Assembly (NCBI GenBank): GCA_024103005.1 | Contig: JAGFJA010000075.1 | Coordinates: 36,489-100,488, forward strand | DNA: 64,000 nt | Source: Saprospiraceae bacterium | Lineage (GTDB): Bacteria > Bacteroidota > Bacteroidia > Chitinophagales > Saprospiraceae | Direction: 5' to 3' | Shown: positions 27,226 to 36,519 of the stretch, one piece after another | How positions within the stretch are numbered: position 1 is the stretch's first letter | Layout: each line of letters opens with the position of its first letter | The notes under the pieces: model-generated | Databases searched by the model: none | Seen by the model: the letters and a program-made list of their open reading frames with translations, nothing else | What the model was told of the DNA's origin: nothing | Made by a program: the position numbers and the translations under genes

Positions 27226-27960
27226 TTGGATATTGAAGATCATGACTCGTTTGTCGTCAGGGACATGACCTTCGTGCATCCCACTCAGGCTGATGAGCAG
27301 GGCTTGGTTGGTTTGTCCTATTATCTTGACAGCATGGACGTCCTGACAGCCTATCGCTTTGGAATCTTTCCGGTGAATAATCCGGCTGATCCTATTTTGT
27401 GGTGGAGTCCGGACCCGAGATGGGTACTTGATCCCCACAAGGTTTATATAAGTAAGTCCATGCGGAAAATTGTCAGAGAGCGTCCCTGGCGGGTGACGTG
27501 TGACACTGATTTTCAAGGCGTCATCAGCAAATGCTCAAGGGGAGAAAAGCGCAAAACTCAGGAACCATCTTGGATTACCCCGGAGTATATCCATGTTTAT
27601 AAGGAAATTTTTGCTCAAAACAGAGCTCACTCATTTGAAGTGTGGGACGAAAACGGGACATTGATTGGTGGGCTGTATGGCGTCATTACAGGTAGGATTT
27701 TCTCAGGTGAAAGCATGTTTGCCAATATCAGCAACACCAGTAAATACGCCTTTATCCTCGCCTGTGAGTTTTTGGTACGACAAGGCATAGTCCTCATTGA
27801 CTGCCAAATGCACTCCGATCATCTTGAAAGCCTGGGCGCATACCCGATGAGGAGGGAGGGTTATCTCAACTGTGTCCGTCAAAACGGATTTGACATTCCA
27901 TCCCTTATCGTCAACATGAAAGACCCCTTCAGTGAATTTATGAAGGAAAAATATCCTTAA
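27226..27960 (+). CDS. aat: Leucyl/phenylalanyl-tRNA--protein transferase (Aat)
   Basis: A transferase of up to 244 residues that adds Leu or Phe from aminoacyl-tRNA to proteins with basic N-termini, marking them for ClpS. The family core YRFGIFPVNNPADPILWWSPDPR (in parts: YRFGIFPV, ILWWSPDPRWVL), VTCDTDFQGVISKCS, SFEVWDENGTLIGGLYGV and FSGESMFANISNTSKYAF is intact, as is DCQMHSDHLESLGA. The start is uncertain: TTG 27226 gives the full frame, ATG 27265 (MTFVHPTQADEQGL) also covers the conserved region. Operon with clpS. Confidence 0.93.
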   Translation: MDIEDHDSFVVRDMTFVHPTQADEQGLVGLSYYLDSMDVLTAYRFGIFPVNNPADPILWWSPDPRWVLDPHKVYISKSMRKIVRERPWRVTCDTDFQGVISKCSRGEKRKTQEPSWITPEYIHVYKEIFAQNRAHSFEVWDENGTLIGGLYGVITGRIFSGESMFANISNTSKYAFILACEFLVRQGIVLIDCQMHSDHLESLGAYPMRREGYLNCVRQNGFDIPSLIVNMKDPFSEFMKEKYP

Positions 27961-28057
27961 TACTGAATTATGATTAGAATAATCTGATTGAGGTTTCTAA
28001 AAAATCACCTGCCATATCCTTGAGAAATAAATTATTTTCTAAGCGTTCTCTAATCGA

Positions 28058-28801
28058 TCACCGTCTCAGCTCTACCTTATTATTTGTCTGGACAAGGAGT
28101 ACGCCATCCTGTCTTTTGAGGAGGTTGATTAGTTGGTTCTGTTCGATGGTTGTCTTGTCGAATCCTAAGAGGTAGATACCGGACTTAGACAGTTCTGCCT
28201 TGATAAACAACTTGTATCGCCAGTTTTCATCGATGATGTCCTGGACATTCTTACCCTCCTTGACCTGGATGATGACTTCATCGGGATTGACTGTTTCGGC
28301 ATTGTGATCATGCTCCCAGCCGAGTTTGCTGATGTACATCCTCATTGCTGAGGAAAGGTCTGAAAGTGGTGGCGGATATACGCCTTGAGTAAATATTTTC
28401 TTTTTTACGGCATTGTATTCATCGAAGAAATAATAGGTTACAGCTGCCAGATCGACGATGTTGTTGGTATAGGTATTGCCGAAAGTGTCCAGTTTTACTG
28501 CCTTATAGAGATCCATCAATGTGTCAAACTGACCGCCTGTCAGTTTTTTAAAATAGTGACCCTGATAATTGACATAGGTCTTGCCGTTCATGCGGAGGGT
28601 AGAGTCGCTTTGGAAAGTAATTTCATACACGGCACACCGACCGAAACAGGCACCATTGTCGATGGTAAAGTATTTGCGTACGGCCGGTAGTTCACCTTTG
28701 GGTGTTTCCGCTGTTTTTGTAGAGGTTTTGCATGCGCTTAACAAAAGAAGGAGCATAGAAAGGGTGAGAATATTCTTGTGTGCTTTTGTGTAATTAATCA
28801 T
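28058..28801 (-). CDS. DUF6438 lipoprotein
   Basis: A 247-residue lipoprotein: signal sequence with lipobox LSAC (Cys about 24), then a DUF6438-type domain with the hallmark GACFGRCAVYEITFQSDSTL (about 51-70), in which two Cys flank the motif. The C-terminal third (about 170-247) is a separate alpha/beta segment. Function unknown; probably facing the periplasm or cell surface. Its start overlaps the end of the M43 protease gene by 8 bp, so the two form one transcription unit. Confidence 0.75.
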   Translation of the reverse strand: MINYTKAHKNILTLSMLLLLLSACKTSTKTAETPKGELPAVRKYFTIDNGACFGRCAVYEITFQSDSTLRMNGKTYVNYQGHYFKKLTGGQFDTLMDLYKAVKLDTFGNTYTNNIVDLAAVTYYFFDEYNAVKKKIFTQGVYPPPLSDLSSAMRMYISKLGWEHDHNAETVNPDEVIIQVKEGKNVQDIIDENWRYKLFIKAELSKSGIYLLGFDKTTIEQNQLINLLKRQDGVLLVQTNNKVELRR

Positions 28802-30056
28802 AAATAAATAGTTTTAAGGTCGTCTGATCACCGGCTGTGCGGATGCGAAGAAAATACATTCCGGAAGCTAATGAACGATTATACTGCAAATTAAACTCAC
28901 TTTGTGCAATTTTAGTATATTTTTTTATCAATCTTCCTGCCTCGTCGTATAATTCTATGTACAAGACCTCATTGAGTCCCTCTGCCTGAATGAGGGTAAT
29001 TTCCCCATTGACAAGGGTATTTTTAAGCCTGATTCTGTCTTTTAAAGGCGTGGTGGTTATGCTGTCATCGGAGCAGTGGGTATTTTTATTGGTGAGTAAT
29101 CCCTTCCTGAAATTTTCAAGAATGGAGCGCATCCTGGCTCCCTGGCCTTTGGTAAAAAAATACATACAAGCGTCATCGACATAATCCATATAGTTCATAA
29201 ACATATTGGAGGTCATACATGAGATCTGCGGATAATCCGGACATCCATAGTGAGGTGTACCCTGAAGCGGTGTATCTTCAACTAAGTCGTCACCGCATCC
29301 AGACGAATTTTTTCCCCAGAGATGAAGCAGGCCGAAGTAGTGCCCTACCTCATGTGTCGTTGTTCTGCCCATGTTGTACCGCCCATTCGGGTCTATTAAG
29401 CCTATGTTGCCGAAGTTGGAAAAATTGATTACCACTCCGTCTTCATCCGGAAACAGAATATTGTCCGGTCCGGTTGCATAGCCAAGGTATTCATCCAGAC
29501 GACAAACCCAGATATTCAGATATTTGTCGGTAGGCCATGCATCGGCGCCACCCAGGCTGCTGTGGTGGATACGTTTCCTTCCCATAGCATCTGTCTTGAT
29601 TCCTATATTGGAAAAGTTGGTAGAATTATATGTTATTCCTGTAGTGGGATTGCCTTCAGGGTCCTTACTCGCCAGGCAAAACCGGATATTGACATCCTGG
29701 TAAGCATGGGCAAATTCATCCGGGATGGTTCCTGGGATGATCAGGTGTGCAAAGTCTGCATTGAGTACTTCTATTTGAGACCGCACCTGAGCTTCAGAGA
29801 TTTTTTCAGTTTGGTCATAATATACGACGTGGACGACTACCGGAATATAAAGCGTATTTCTTGTCTGGAGTCGATCTGACTGAATATCCGAGGCAATGAC
29901 TGCTTCCATAGCTGCTGATCTTTCTTCATAATCAGGCAGATACTGTCGTGCCTGAGCGGTAATATAATCCTGACCGCAACGTTGCTGCGCAAAGGCACTG
30001 AGACGGAAGATAATTACCCAGGCAATGAGGAGGAATATTTTCAATCTGTTGTTCAA
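28794..30056 (-). CDS. Secreted M43-family zinc metalloprotease with T9SS sorting domain
   Basis: A 420-residue exported protease. Signal peptide about 1-23; a pappalysin-like M43 domain with zinc motif TTHEVGHYFGLLHLWG (about 233-248) and a Met-turn region NFMNYMDYVDDACMYFF-like (NYMDYVDDACMYFF). A C-terminal sorting domain of about 75 residues ends GMYFLRIRTAGDQTTLKLF, typical of type IX secretion type A signals. It would be exported across the outer membrane and attached to or released from the surface. Overlaps the downstream DUF6438 gene by 8 bp. Confidence 0.92.
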   Translation of the reverse strand: MNNRLKIFLLIAWVIIFRLSAFAQQRCGQDYITAQARQYLPDYEERSAAMEAVIASDIQSDRLQTRNTLYIPVVVHVVYYDQTEKISEAQVRSQIEVLNADFAHLIIPGTIPDEFAHAYQDVNIRFCLASKDPEGNPTTGITYNSTNFSNIGIKTDAMGRKRIHHSSLGGADAWPTDKYLNIWVCRLDEYLGYATGPDNILFPDEDGVVINFSNFGNIGLIDPNGRYNMGRTTTHEVGHYFGLLHLWGKNSSGCGDDLVEDTPLQGTPHYGCPDYPQISCMTSNMFMNYMDYVDDACMYFFTKGQGARMRSILENFRKGLLTNKNTHCSDDSITTTPLKDRIRLKNTLVNGEITLIQAEGLNEVLYIELYDEAGRLIKKYTKIAQSEFNLQYNRSLASGMYFLRIRTAGDQTTLKLFIYD

Positions 30057-30302
30057 TCCGAATCTTTCAATACTATAATTTATTCCAACAAAATGATTTT
30101 GACAAAGGTTGCACCTGCATTTTTTTTACTGAAATACAGATTAACTATTTAAGCCTTCGCGAAGGTAGCTATTTTTTCTGCTAAATTTCATTTGAAGAAC
30201 AAAACCCGCATTGCCTGATTTACTGTCAAACACAGCGTCAAATTATCACCATTGCAGAGCAGCCGGTAGTAGTTGGTTTGCGGATGCTTTTACGTAGTAT
30301 TA

Positions 30303-30410
30303 TGATAGCTTCGACGTTTATTAGCTTTGCCGTTTGATGGGCTTTTGCCTGTTTGATTTGTCGGATATAATAATTACCAAAGTGCCTGTGGTTGAGATTT
30401 TAGGGTCAAT
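30303..30410. repeat. Dispersed intergenic repeat, copy 1 (in a 713-bp gene-free region)
   Basis: Collinear with 56649-56755. Shared blocks: TGATAGCTT, then GCCGTTTGATGGGCT about 26 bp on, then TAGGGTC about 98 bp on, with near-equal spacing. The GGGC-TTTT-GCC core can form a short hairpin. The rest of the gap 30057-30769 holds no recognisable gene. Confidence 0.6.
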
Positions 30411-30769
30411 CCAAGAGGAATTATAGATAAGAACGAGTTGCGAATTATGAATTACGAATTCCAAATCTCCTTAATGCGCCTTGTCCAATAGATTCGGCAT
30501 AAGTGGGATGAATTCTGTTTCTTGTTCTTTGCTTACTGTTTACCTGGATAATGGTATTTTCATAACTTTCAATCGTAGAATTTTCAACTTATCCGATTTC
30601 TTCAGTTCATTGATTCTCATATAACCTGAATAGTACATCCTTTCTGCCGGTGGCTGGGGTCAACGTCTTGGTCGTCCATATTTATATTTTTTCATACCTT
30701 TATTTATCCTTTTGTTGTCGAAGAACTGGTGTTAAACGCTGTGTTAACTGCCATTTTGCTCAAATCAAA

Positions 30770-32068
30770 TCATTCAGAAAATAATTGGCTGATAAAGTCA
30801 TTTTCAAACTTTCCGCCGGGATCCATTTCTGCCCTTAGTTTAACAAAATCGGCATAATTAGGATATTGTTTTTCCAGATATCCTTTGCTGACATTAAACC
30901 TCTTGCCCCAGTGCGGTCGTCCGTTATGTCGGGTGGCAAACTCTTCAAAATGTTTTAGTCTGTTTTCAAAATCTTCATGCCTGAAACAGTACAATCCAAG
31001 CCAGATGGTGTTGCGTCCGGTGCAGCCGCTTAACCAGAATGAGTCATTTTTAGTAAATCTTATTTCCTGAATGAAATTGCTGTAATATTTATTACGGATA
31101 AACCACTCGCTGTATTCCTTCAGCAATTCCTTTGCATTGGCGGCATCAAATGCCCATTCTGTCTCATAGTGATAAGGAGGATCCGGGACGGTAAAACCAA
31201 GATTGCTTTCAATAATTCTGTTTAAAGGACCCTTCATTTGAGACGTCAGGAATGCATTAAAAGGCCGTGCAAGACGGGGAAAGACAGAGGCAATAAATAC
31301 GAGCGTCCTGTACACTGCTACCGAGAATACCCGATCTTTCAGATATCGTCTTGTATTGCTGTCATTAACTTCTTGTCGCGTACGGTTGTAAGTAAATACG
31401 ACGGCATCGTCGGTAGGTGGAAGCCACCAGATTTTGAAGTGATCGGAGCTGAGATACAGCTTGTCGATTTGGTTGATGACTTCATCAAAAGGACGAGTCG
31501 TAGTAATATCGTGGAGGTTGAAGGAATCTACTGCCTGTATGACCATCTCGGACATAATTCCCAGACATCCAAGGCTAACAATGGCAGCATTGAATAATTC
31601 CGTATCCTTGTCTCTATGTACTTCGATCAGGGTTCCGTCAGCACGGATGAGTGTAAATTCAATAATCTGATCCCCCAGGATGCAGAAATCTATGCCGGTG
31701 CCGTGCGTGCCTGTTGAGACGGCGCCTGAGATGGTCTGATGATCGATGGAGCCCATATTTTCGAGTGCCAGGCCATGGGCAGACAGTTCATCGTTGAGGT
31801 CGCGTATTCTGATACCTGATTGCACACGGATGGTTTTGGTTTTCTTGTCCAGGTGGATGACTTTGTTGTAAAGGTCGAGGTTGATAAGGATACCATCGGT
31901 GTCGCAAATCTTTGACCACGAATGACCGGCGCCGACCACTTTTACCTTAGGATAATTTTTGACAAGTTCGATGATTTCTAATTCGGTTTCAGGCTGAAAA
32001 CAAGCCAGTGGGGGCGAAATGACATTCTTAGCCCAGTTTTTAAAAATAAAGCCTGAATGACGTTTCAT
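30770..32068 (-). CDS. FAD-dependent sugar-lactone oxidase (ALO/GULO family)
   Basis: A 432-residue flavoenzyme. The FAD-binding PCMH domain (about 15-185) has VVGAGHSWSKICDTDGILIN and GSIDHQTISGAVSTGTHGTG, where the His in the THGTG region is the usual site of covalent FAD. The C-terminal ALO domain ends GRPHWGKRFNVSKGYLEKQYP. Relatives oxidise aldonolactones (gulono-, galactono-, arabinono-1,4-lactone) or alditols. The substrate is not predictable. No signal peptide, so cytoplasmic or peripheral. Same strand as hutI upstream, 108 bp apart. Confidence 0.88.
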   Translation of the reverse strand: MKRHSGFIFKNWAKNVISPPLACFQPETELEIIELVKNYPKVKVVGAGHSWSKICDTDGILINLDLYNKVIHLDKKTKTIRVQSGIRIRDLNDELSAHGLALENMGSIDHQTISGAVSTGTHGTGIDFCILGDQIIEFTLIRADGTLIEVHRDKDTELFNAAIVSLGCLGIMSEMVIQAVDSFNLHDITTTRPFDEVINQIDKLYLSSDHFKIWWLPPTDDAVVFTYNRTRQEVNDSNTRRYLKDRVFSVAVYRTLVFIASVFPRLARPFNAFLTSQMKGPLNRIIESNLGFTVPDPPYHYETEWAFDAANAKELLKEYSEWFIRNKYYSNFIQEIRFTKNDSFWLSGCTGRNTIWLGLYCFRHEDFENRLKHFEEFATRHNGRPHWGKRFNVSKGYLEKQYPNYADFVKLRAEMDPGGKFENDFISQLFSE

Positions 32069-32176
32069 ATTTTTATCCTAAGTATTTTAGACAAATATAG
32101 TATGGATTAAAATAGGATTTTGTTAAAATTTTAATCCAAAGTTGATTTGTAGGATTCTTTTATACAAGCCGATGAT

Positions 32177-33421
32177 TTAAACTTCCCGTCCTCTTATAAA
32201 GACTTTTGAAACAGGGTGATGCCCAAAGGAATAAGGGAAATATGCGAGCGATGGCATAGTATGTGTAAGTATAAAACTTGCTTCTTTCCCTACCGTGATG
32301 CTGCCTGTCTTATGTTGTAATTCCATGGCAAAGGAACCATTGATAGTTGCTGCATTGACGGCTTCTTCAGGCGTCATTTTCAGCCTGATACAAGCGAGCG
32401 AAACCACCATATTCATATTTCCTGAAGGTGCAGTGCCTGGATTATAATCCGTTGCGATAGCAAGTTTAGCGCCTGCATTGATCATTTTTCTTGCCTGCGG
32501 AAATGGAATTCCAAGGAAGAAGGCACAACCGGGAAGCATAGTGCCGATGGTGTCAGATGCAGCCAGGGCTGCAATGGAATCGTCGTCCATTTCTTCCAGG
32601 TGGTCCACGCTGATGGCTCCATGTTTTACGCCGATCTGGACGCCGCCTGATACAGCAAGCTCATTGGCGTGAATCTTTGGCTTTAATCCGTATTTGGCAC
32701 CGGCTTCGAGGATTTTTTCTGTTTGTGTGGGAGAGAAAAAACCTCTGTCACAGAAGGCATCTATGTAGTCAGCCAGCCCATGGTCGCTGATATAAGGCAG
32801 CATTTTCCGGGTGATCAGGTCGATGTATCCGTCATGGTCATTGCTGAATTCTCTCGGGAAGGCATGGGCTCCGAGAAAGGTAGCCTTAACGGGTATTTCA
32901 TTGGTTTCTTTTAGTCGGCGGATGACTTTGAGCATTTTTATTTCACTGTCGAAATCGAGACCGTAACCGCTTTTGATTTCAATGGCCCCTGTCCCCATAC
33001 GCTGAATATCACGAAAACGTCGGTAACTCACGTCATAGAGCTCTTCTTCGTCCATGGCTCTGAGTACATCTGCAGAGTTGAGGATGCCTCCGCCTGCAGC
33101 GGCTATCTCTTCATAGGAGCGACCTTGCAGCCTCATCTCGAATTCTTTTTCTCGGCTTGTTGCGTGTACGAGGTGAGTATGGCTGTCGCACCATGCCGGA
33201 AGGACATGACCTCGTCCGGCATCAACGATGTCCACTCCTGCCGCCGGCTTAAAGTGCTGCATGGAGCCTATTTCCGTAATTTTACCTCCAGCGATACGGA
33301 TATAACCATCTTCGACAGAAGGAAGGGTAGCAAGCACCTTGCCTGCCAACGGTTTGGACAGGTCGGCAGAATGGCATCCCCAGATACGGTTTATGCGGGT
33401 GAGGTAGAATTCTTCCATCAT
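32177..33421 (-). CDS. hutI: Imidazolonepropionase
   Basis: A 414-residue amidohydrolase that opens 4-imidazolone-5-propionate to formiminoglutamate in histidine degradation. The metal motif is WCDSHTHLVHATSREKEFE (about 77-95); the remaining ligands lie in FLGAHAFPREF, PKIHANELAVSGG and IATDYNPGTAPSGNM. Family length. The start MMEEF overlaps the upstream SPOR gene stop by a few bases, so translation is probably coupled. The other hut genes are not in the window. Confidence 0.95.
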   Translation of the reverse strand: MMEEFYLTRINRIWGCHSADLSKPLAGKVLATLPSVEDGYIRIAGGKITEIGSMQHFKPAAGVDIVDAGRGHVLPAWCDSHTHLVHATSREKEFEMRLQGRSYEEIAAAGGGILNSADVLRAMDEEELYDVSYRRFRDIQRMGTGAIEIKSGYGLDFDSEIKMLKVIRRLKETNEIPVKATFLGAHAFPREFSNDHDGYIDLITRKMLPYISDHGLADYIDAFCDRGFFSPTQTEKILEAGAKYGLKPKIHANELAVSGGVQIGVKHGAISVDHLEEMDDDSIAALAASDTIGTMLPGCAFFLGIPFPQARKMINAGAKLAIATDYNPGTAPSGNMNMVVSLACIRLKMTPEEAVNAATINGSFAMELQHKTGSITVGKEASFILTHTMPSLAYFPYSFGHHPVSKVFIRGREV

Positions 33422-34389
33422 CAGTTAATCGATTTGATAAATGAGTTGATACCTGATTCGGCGAGCTTGGTGATGAAGTCTCTTGCTTCCTTTTCGGTAT
33501 AATACCTTCCTGCGAATACTTTATACAGCGTCTTTCCCGCCTGATCTATCTCTTCGATAAAGGCCTTGCCACCCACTGCATTGATTTTTTCTACCAGAGA
33601 AGTTGCACTTGGATGGACGCTGAAAATACCTGCCTGCACTACATATTTGTATGTTTTCTCGGGTACATGATTTGTAGTGGTCGCTGAAGCGGCTGTAGTC
33701 TTGGGCTGAGGAGTTTCTATTTTTTGCTCAGAAGCCTTTGTAGCCGGCTTTTCAACTTCTGCAACCTTTGTATCCTGTACCTGAGCAGGCTTGGCAGGCT
33801 CCGTTTTAGCAGCAGGCGTCGTAGTTGCATGCGTTGTAGCCGGTGCATTGTTATCTTTAGCCGTCATAGCCGGTTGATCCGGTTGGTCTTTGTCGGCATC
33901 ATCCGGCCCCTTGTATCCGTTCCAGCTATCCACTGCAGACGCCCAGGAGTCGTCCCGGTAATCAGCTGTTTTGTTGTAATTGGTAGGTGAACTGTAAAAT
34001 AGGAGGAATTCGATGAGTTTATTTGCTGTCATGCCATAGTTGGCTCCGGCAATCAGTTTGCCATCATGGTCCATAAGGGCCAAGGACGGAATACGGGTGA
34101 GCTCGCACCGTTTCATCAGGATTTTGCCGTCAAAGTCAGCTTCGTTGGCAGCTGCGATGTGGTAGTTTTTTAAAATGATGCTTTTTACCTCAGGATTATT
34201 GAAGACTAGCTGCATATTGAAAGCACTGCTTTTACTGCGGTCATGGTAGAAGACGATGATGCTCAACTTGTTGTCAACGCTTGATTTTTGCCGGGCATCT
34301 AAGTAGTTTTTCTCGAAATAATCAGGTGTTTGCCCCTGTGTCAGGGTCATTACATAGCTTAAAATAAAAAGGGAATATAAAATACGCAT
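33421..34389 (-). CDS. Exported thioredoxin-like protein with C-terminal SPOR domain
   Basis: A 322-residue protein. Signal peptide about 1-19. A thioredoxin-like domain (about 22-140) has the cis-Pro strand RIPSLALMDHDGKLIAG, but where CxxC should lie it reads HDRSKSSAFNMQ, so it lacks redox cysteines. A linker rich in Ala, Pro, Thr and Lys (about 155-240) leads to a SPOR domain (about 245-322, KYVVQAGIFSVHPSATSLVE), which binds denuded peptidoglycan at division sites in other bacteria. Likely periplasmic. Directly coupled to hutI downstream, an unexpected partner. Confidence 0.8.
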   Translation of the reverse strand: MRILYSLFILSYVMTLTQGQTPDYFEKNYLDARQKSSVDNKLSIIVFYHDRSKSSAFNMQLVFNNPEVKSIILKNYHIAAANEADFDGKILMKRCELTRIPSLALMDHDGKLIAGANYGMTANKLIEFLLFYSSPTNYNKTADYRDDSWASAVDSWNGYKGPDDADKDQPDQPAMTAKDNNAPATTHATTTPAAKTEPAKPAQVQDTKVAEVEKPATKASEQKIETPQPKTTAASATTTNHVPEKTYKYVVQAGIFSVHPSATSLVEKINAVGGKAFIEEIDQAGKTLYKVFAGRYYTEKEARDFITKLAESGINSFIKSIN

Positions 34390-34453
34390 AAAATCGATTG
34401 GTTTTAATGAGTAATGTTGACCAAAAAATCAGATCACATACTGAAAATCTTTA

Positions 34454-34485
34454 CAAAGATATTAGGTCAGCGTTAATAAAAGAAA
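34454..34485 (-). promoter_or_regulatory. Predicted promoter for the SPOR-hutI unit
   Basis: On the minus strand TTTC (34482-34485), 20-nt spacer, TATCTTTG (34454-34461). It lies 65 nt upstream of the ATG at 34389. Confidence 0.5.
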
Positions 34486-34591
34486 CTTTTGACAAATATA
34501 TTACAATATTTTAACATGTATAAAAATAAGATTCACTTGTGGTAAATTCTAAATAGGGATAGAATGGGTGTTTTCGGGAATGAAATACCTG

Positions 34592-35227
34592 TCAAAGGAT
34601 GACAGTTCTTACCAGTTCGAAGGCCTCGGCGTATTCCTTACCTATCTGTGTTCCCCTCACTCTGGCGAGGGAGCGGATGAAGTCGGGGTCCATATAGTCT
34701 CTGCCTTCCTGAGTTTTGTAAGCACTCAGAGCGGATATTTTCCTGTTGATGTGTTGTTCGTTGAGGACGATGAAGGCATTCGTGCGGAAGTCGATATTGT
34801 TCCAAATGAGTTCATAGCCATAGATGGTTCGGGTTTTGAATGCCCGCATGGCTTCGTGGGCGATGGTGCTGTGATCCTGGTGGATATCGCGGCTGGAGGG
34901 AACGAAGATGATGTCGGGATTGTGCTGGTTTCTGAGAACCATGAGCAGTTCGAGCAGTTCCTGGCGGACATAATTGAGTTTGCGCACTTCGTATTTATAG
35001 ACAAAGAGGTTTTCGGGCTTGATGCCGAGGAGGGCGGTGGCTTCGCGTACTTCGATTTCCAGTTGGTTGGAAGGATATTCTTTCGGTACGGACTTGTCTG
35101 CAGTGGAGAAGGCGATATAATATACGTCGGCACCTTCTTCTATGGCGCGAGCGATGGTGCCGCCGCAGCCAAGCTCGCCGTCGTCGGTATGGGGGGCGAG
35201 GATAAAAATCTTTTTTCCGCTGAACAT
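34592..35227 (-). CDS. PIG-L/LmbE-family deacetylase
   Basis: A 211-residue zinc-dependent deacetylase. The N-terminal metal motif is LAPHTDDGELGCGGTIA (about 10-26, HxDD form), with SSRDIHQDHSTIAHEA (about 111-126) supplying the other His ligands. Members remove acetyl groups from GlcNAc-type sugars (for example in bacillithiol synthesis, BshB); the size and YEVRKLNYVRQ region are compatible with a BshB-like enzyme but not decisive. No signal peptide. A long plus-strand frame covers the same DNA and is rejected because this strand carries the conserved family. Confidence 0.88.
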   Translation of the reverse strand: MFSGKKIFILAPHTDDGELGCGGTIARAIEEGADVYYIAFSTADKSVPKEYPSNQLEIEVREATALLGIKPENLFVYKYEVRKLNYVRQELLELLMVLRNQHNPDIIFVPSSRDIHQDHSTIAHEAMRAFKTRTIYGYELIWNNIDFRTNAFIVLNEQHINRKISALSAYKTQEGRDYMDPDFIRSLARVRGTQIGKEYAEAFELVRTVIL

Positions 35228-35410
35228 AGATTCAAAGGTAAAAAATAAATGTTTGATGGTGGTGAAATAAGAAGATAAAACGCAGAGTCAGATGATAAAG
35301 GTGTGATAAACAGGCGCATTAGAACAAATTGAATATTGAAAACCACGAGGGATAAATACCGGATTCTTTTCCGGAAAATTGAATAAATAAATTAGATTTG
35401 TGGATACAGT

Positions 35411-35439
35411 AATAAAAATGCCCCGCAGATAGGCGAGGC
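35411..35439 (-). terminator. Possible minus-strand terminator without an upstream gene
   Basis: On the minus strand GCCTCGC (35433-35439), a 6-nt loop, GCGGGGC (35420-35426, one mismatch), then ATTTTTATTA. No minus-strand gene lies between it and the plus-strand gene start at 35706. It could end an unannotated small RNA or be chance. Confidence 0.3.
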
Positions 35440-35705
35440 GCTAAATGTCTTCAAAACACTTTGAAGTATGTCGAACCTTTACTAAATGCTGTGACAAATA
35501 TCATTTTTTCAAAGAACAAAAGCAATTCACAACCGAGGTGTTATGCTTGATTTCCTCTATCCTTGGTTTAAAGTTTTGACTTTGAATGCAATATAAATGG
35601 ATGCATAGAGCAGGAAATATTGGTATGATCATCCTTTATGAGTTTATTGACGGCGCTTTCCAACTATTATCATTGGTTTGTGTTTTATTAAGATAATTTT
35701 TTCAA

Positions 35706-36419
35706 ATGAAAGTAGAAATATGGAGTGATATCATGTGTCCTTTCTGTTACATTGGAAAGCGGCATTTTGAGGAAGCGTTAAATAGGTTTGATGCAAAAGA
35801 CCGGATTGAAATTGAATGGAAGTCCTACCAGTTGGATCCGGAGATTCCGGAAGAGATATCCAAACGAAAGACGGTTTATCAATATTTGAGTGAAAGAAAA
35901 GGAATTTCTCCGGAGCAATCCGAGCAGTTGCATCAACATGTGATTAAAATGGCGCGGCAGGTCGGATTGGAATATCGATTTGATCTCGCTGTGGTGGCCA
36001 ATTCATTGAAAGCACATCGAATCATTCAGCGTGCGAAAGAGTTGGGTCTTGGAGACAGAGCGGAAGAGGTTTTTTTTAAGGCATACTTTACACAGGGAAG
36101 AGACCTGAATGATGCGGAAACATTGGAAGATTTGGGAATATTGATTGGTTTAAATAAATCCCAAATAGATGAAGCATTGACTGATGATGTTTATGCCTAC
36201 AAAGTTTATCAGGATATTCAGGAAGGAAGCAGGATAGGAGTAAGGGGAGTTCCTTTCTTTGTTTTTGACCGGAAATATGGCATTTCGGGGGCACAACCGA
36301 TAGAAGTTTTTATTGAAACACTTGAGAAAAGTTTTTCCGAAAGGGAGGAGGAGTTGCGGGGTAAAACGGAAATGGCTCAGGACGGAGATGTATGTTCCGT
36401 GGACGGGCAATGTGAATAG
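35706..36419 (+). CDS. DsbA-family oxidoreductase (FrnE-like)
   Basis: A 237-residue thioredoxin-fold protein without signal peptide. The active site WSDIMCPFCYIGKRHFEEAL gives Cys11 and Cys14. The helical insertion and the later GIRGVPFFVF-type segment (IGVRGVPFFVFDRKYGISGA) with cis-Pro match the cytoplasmic FrnE/2-hydroxychromene-isomerase-like group. The C-terminus carries an additional Cys pair (CSVDGQCE). It probably acts on protein disulfides in the cytoplasm under oxidative stress. Monocistronic, followed by a shared bidirectional terminator. Confidence 0.88.
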   Translation: MKVEIWSDIMCPFCYIGKRHFEEALNRFDAKDRIEIEWKSYQLDPEIPEEISKRKTVYQYLSERKGISPEQSEQLHQHVIKMARQVGLEYRFDLAVVANSLKAHRIIQRAKELGLGDRAEEVFFKAYFTQGRDLNDAETLEDLGILIGLNKSQIDEALTDDVYAYKVYQDIQEGSRIGVRGVPFFVFDRKYGISGAQPIEVFIETLEKSFSEREEELRGKTEMAQDGDVCSVDGQCE

Positions 36420-36465
36420 TCAGATTACGATGCGGCTAAAAGTTAAGCCAAAATTTTGGTTGTGA

Positions 36466-36501
36466 CAAAAAAAACTCCCGGCATACCACCGGGAGTTTTT
36501 C
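36466..36501. terminator. Bidirectional terminator
   Basis: ACTCCCGG (36474-36481) pairs with CCGGGAGT (36489-36496), with an A-run on the left and T-run on the right. It sits between the convergent DsbA-like gene and the large secreted protein gene and can serve both. Confidence 0.9.
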
Positions 36502-36519
36502 AATACAGTTTTATAAAAA

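Noticed and set aside
34568..35248. A 226-codon plus-strand frame
   Set aside because: It lies exactly antisense to the PIG-L deacetylase, whose HxDD and HxxH motifs are clear. The plus-strand translation is low-complexity and matches nothing.
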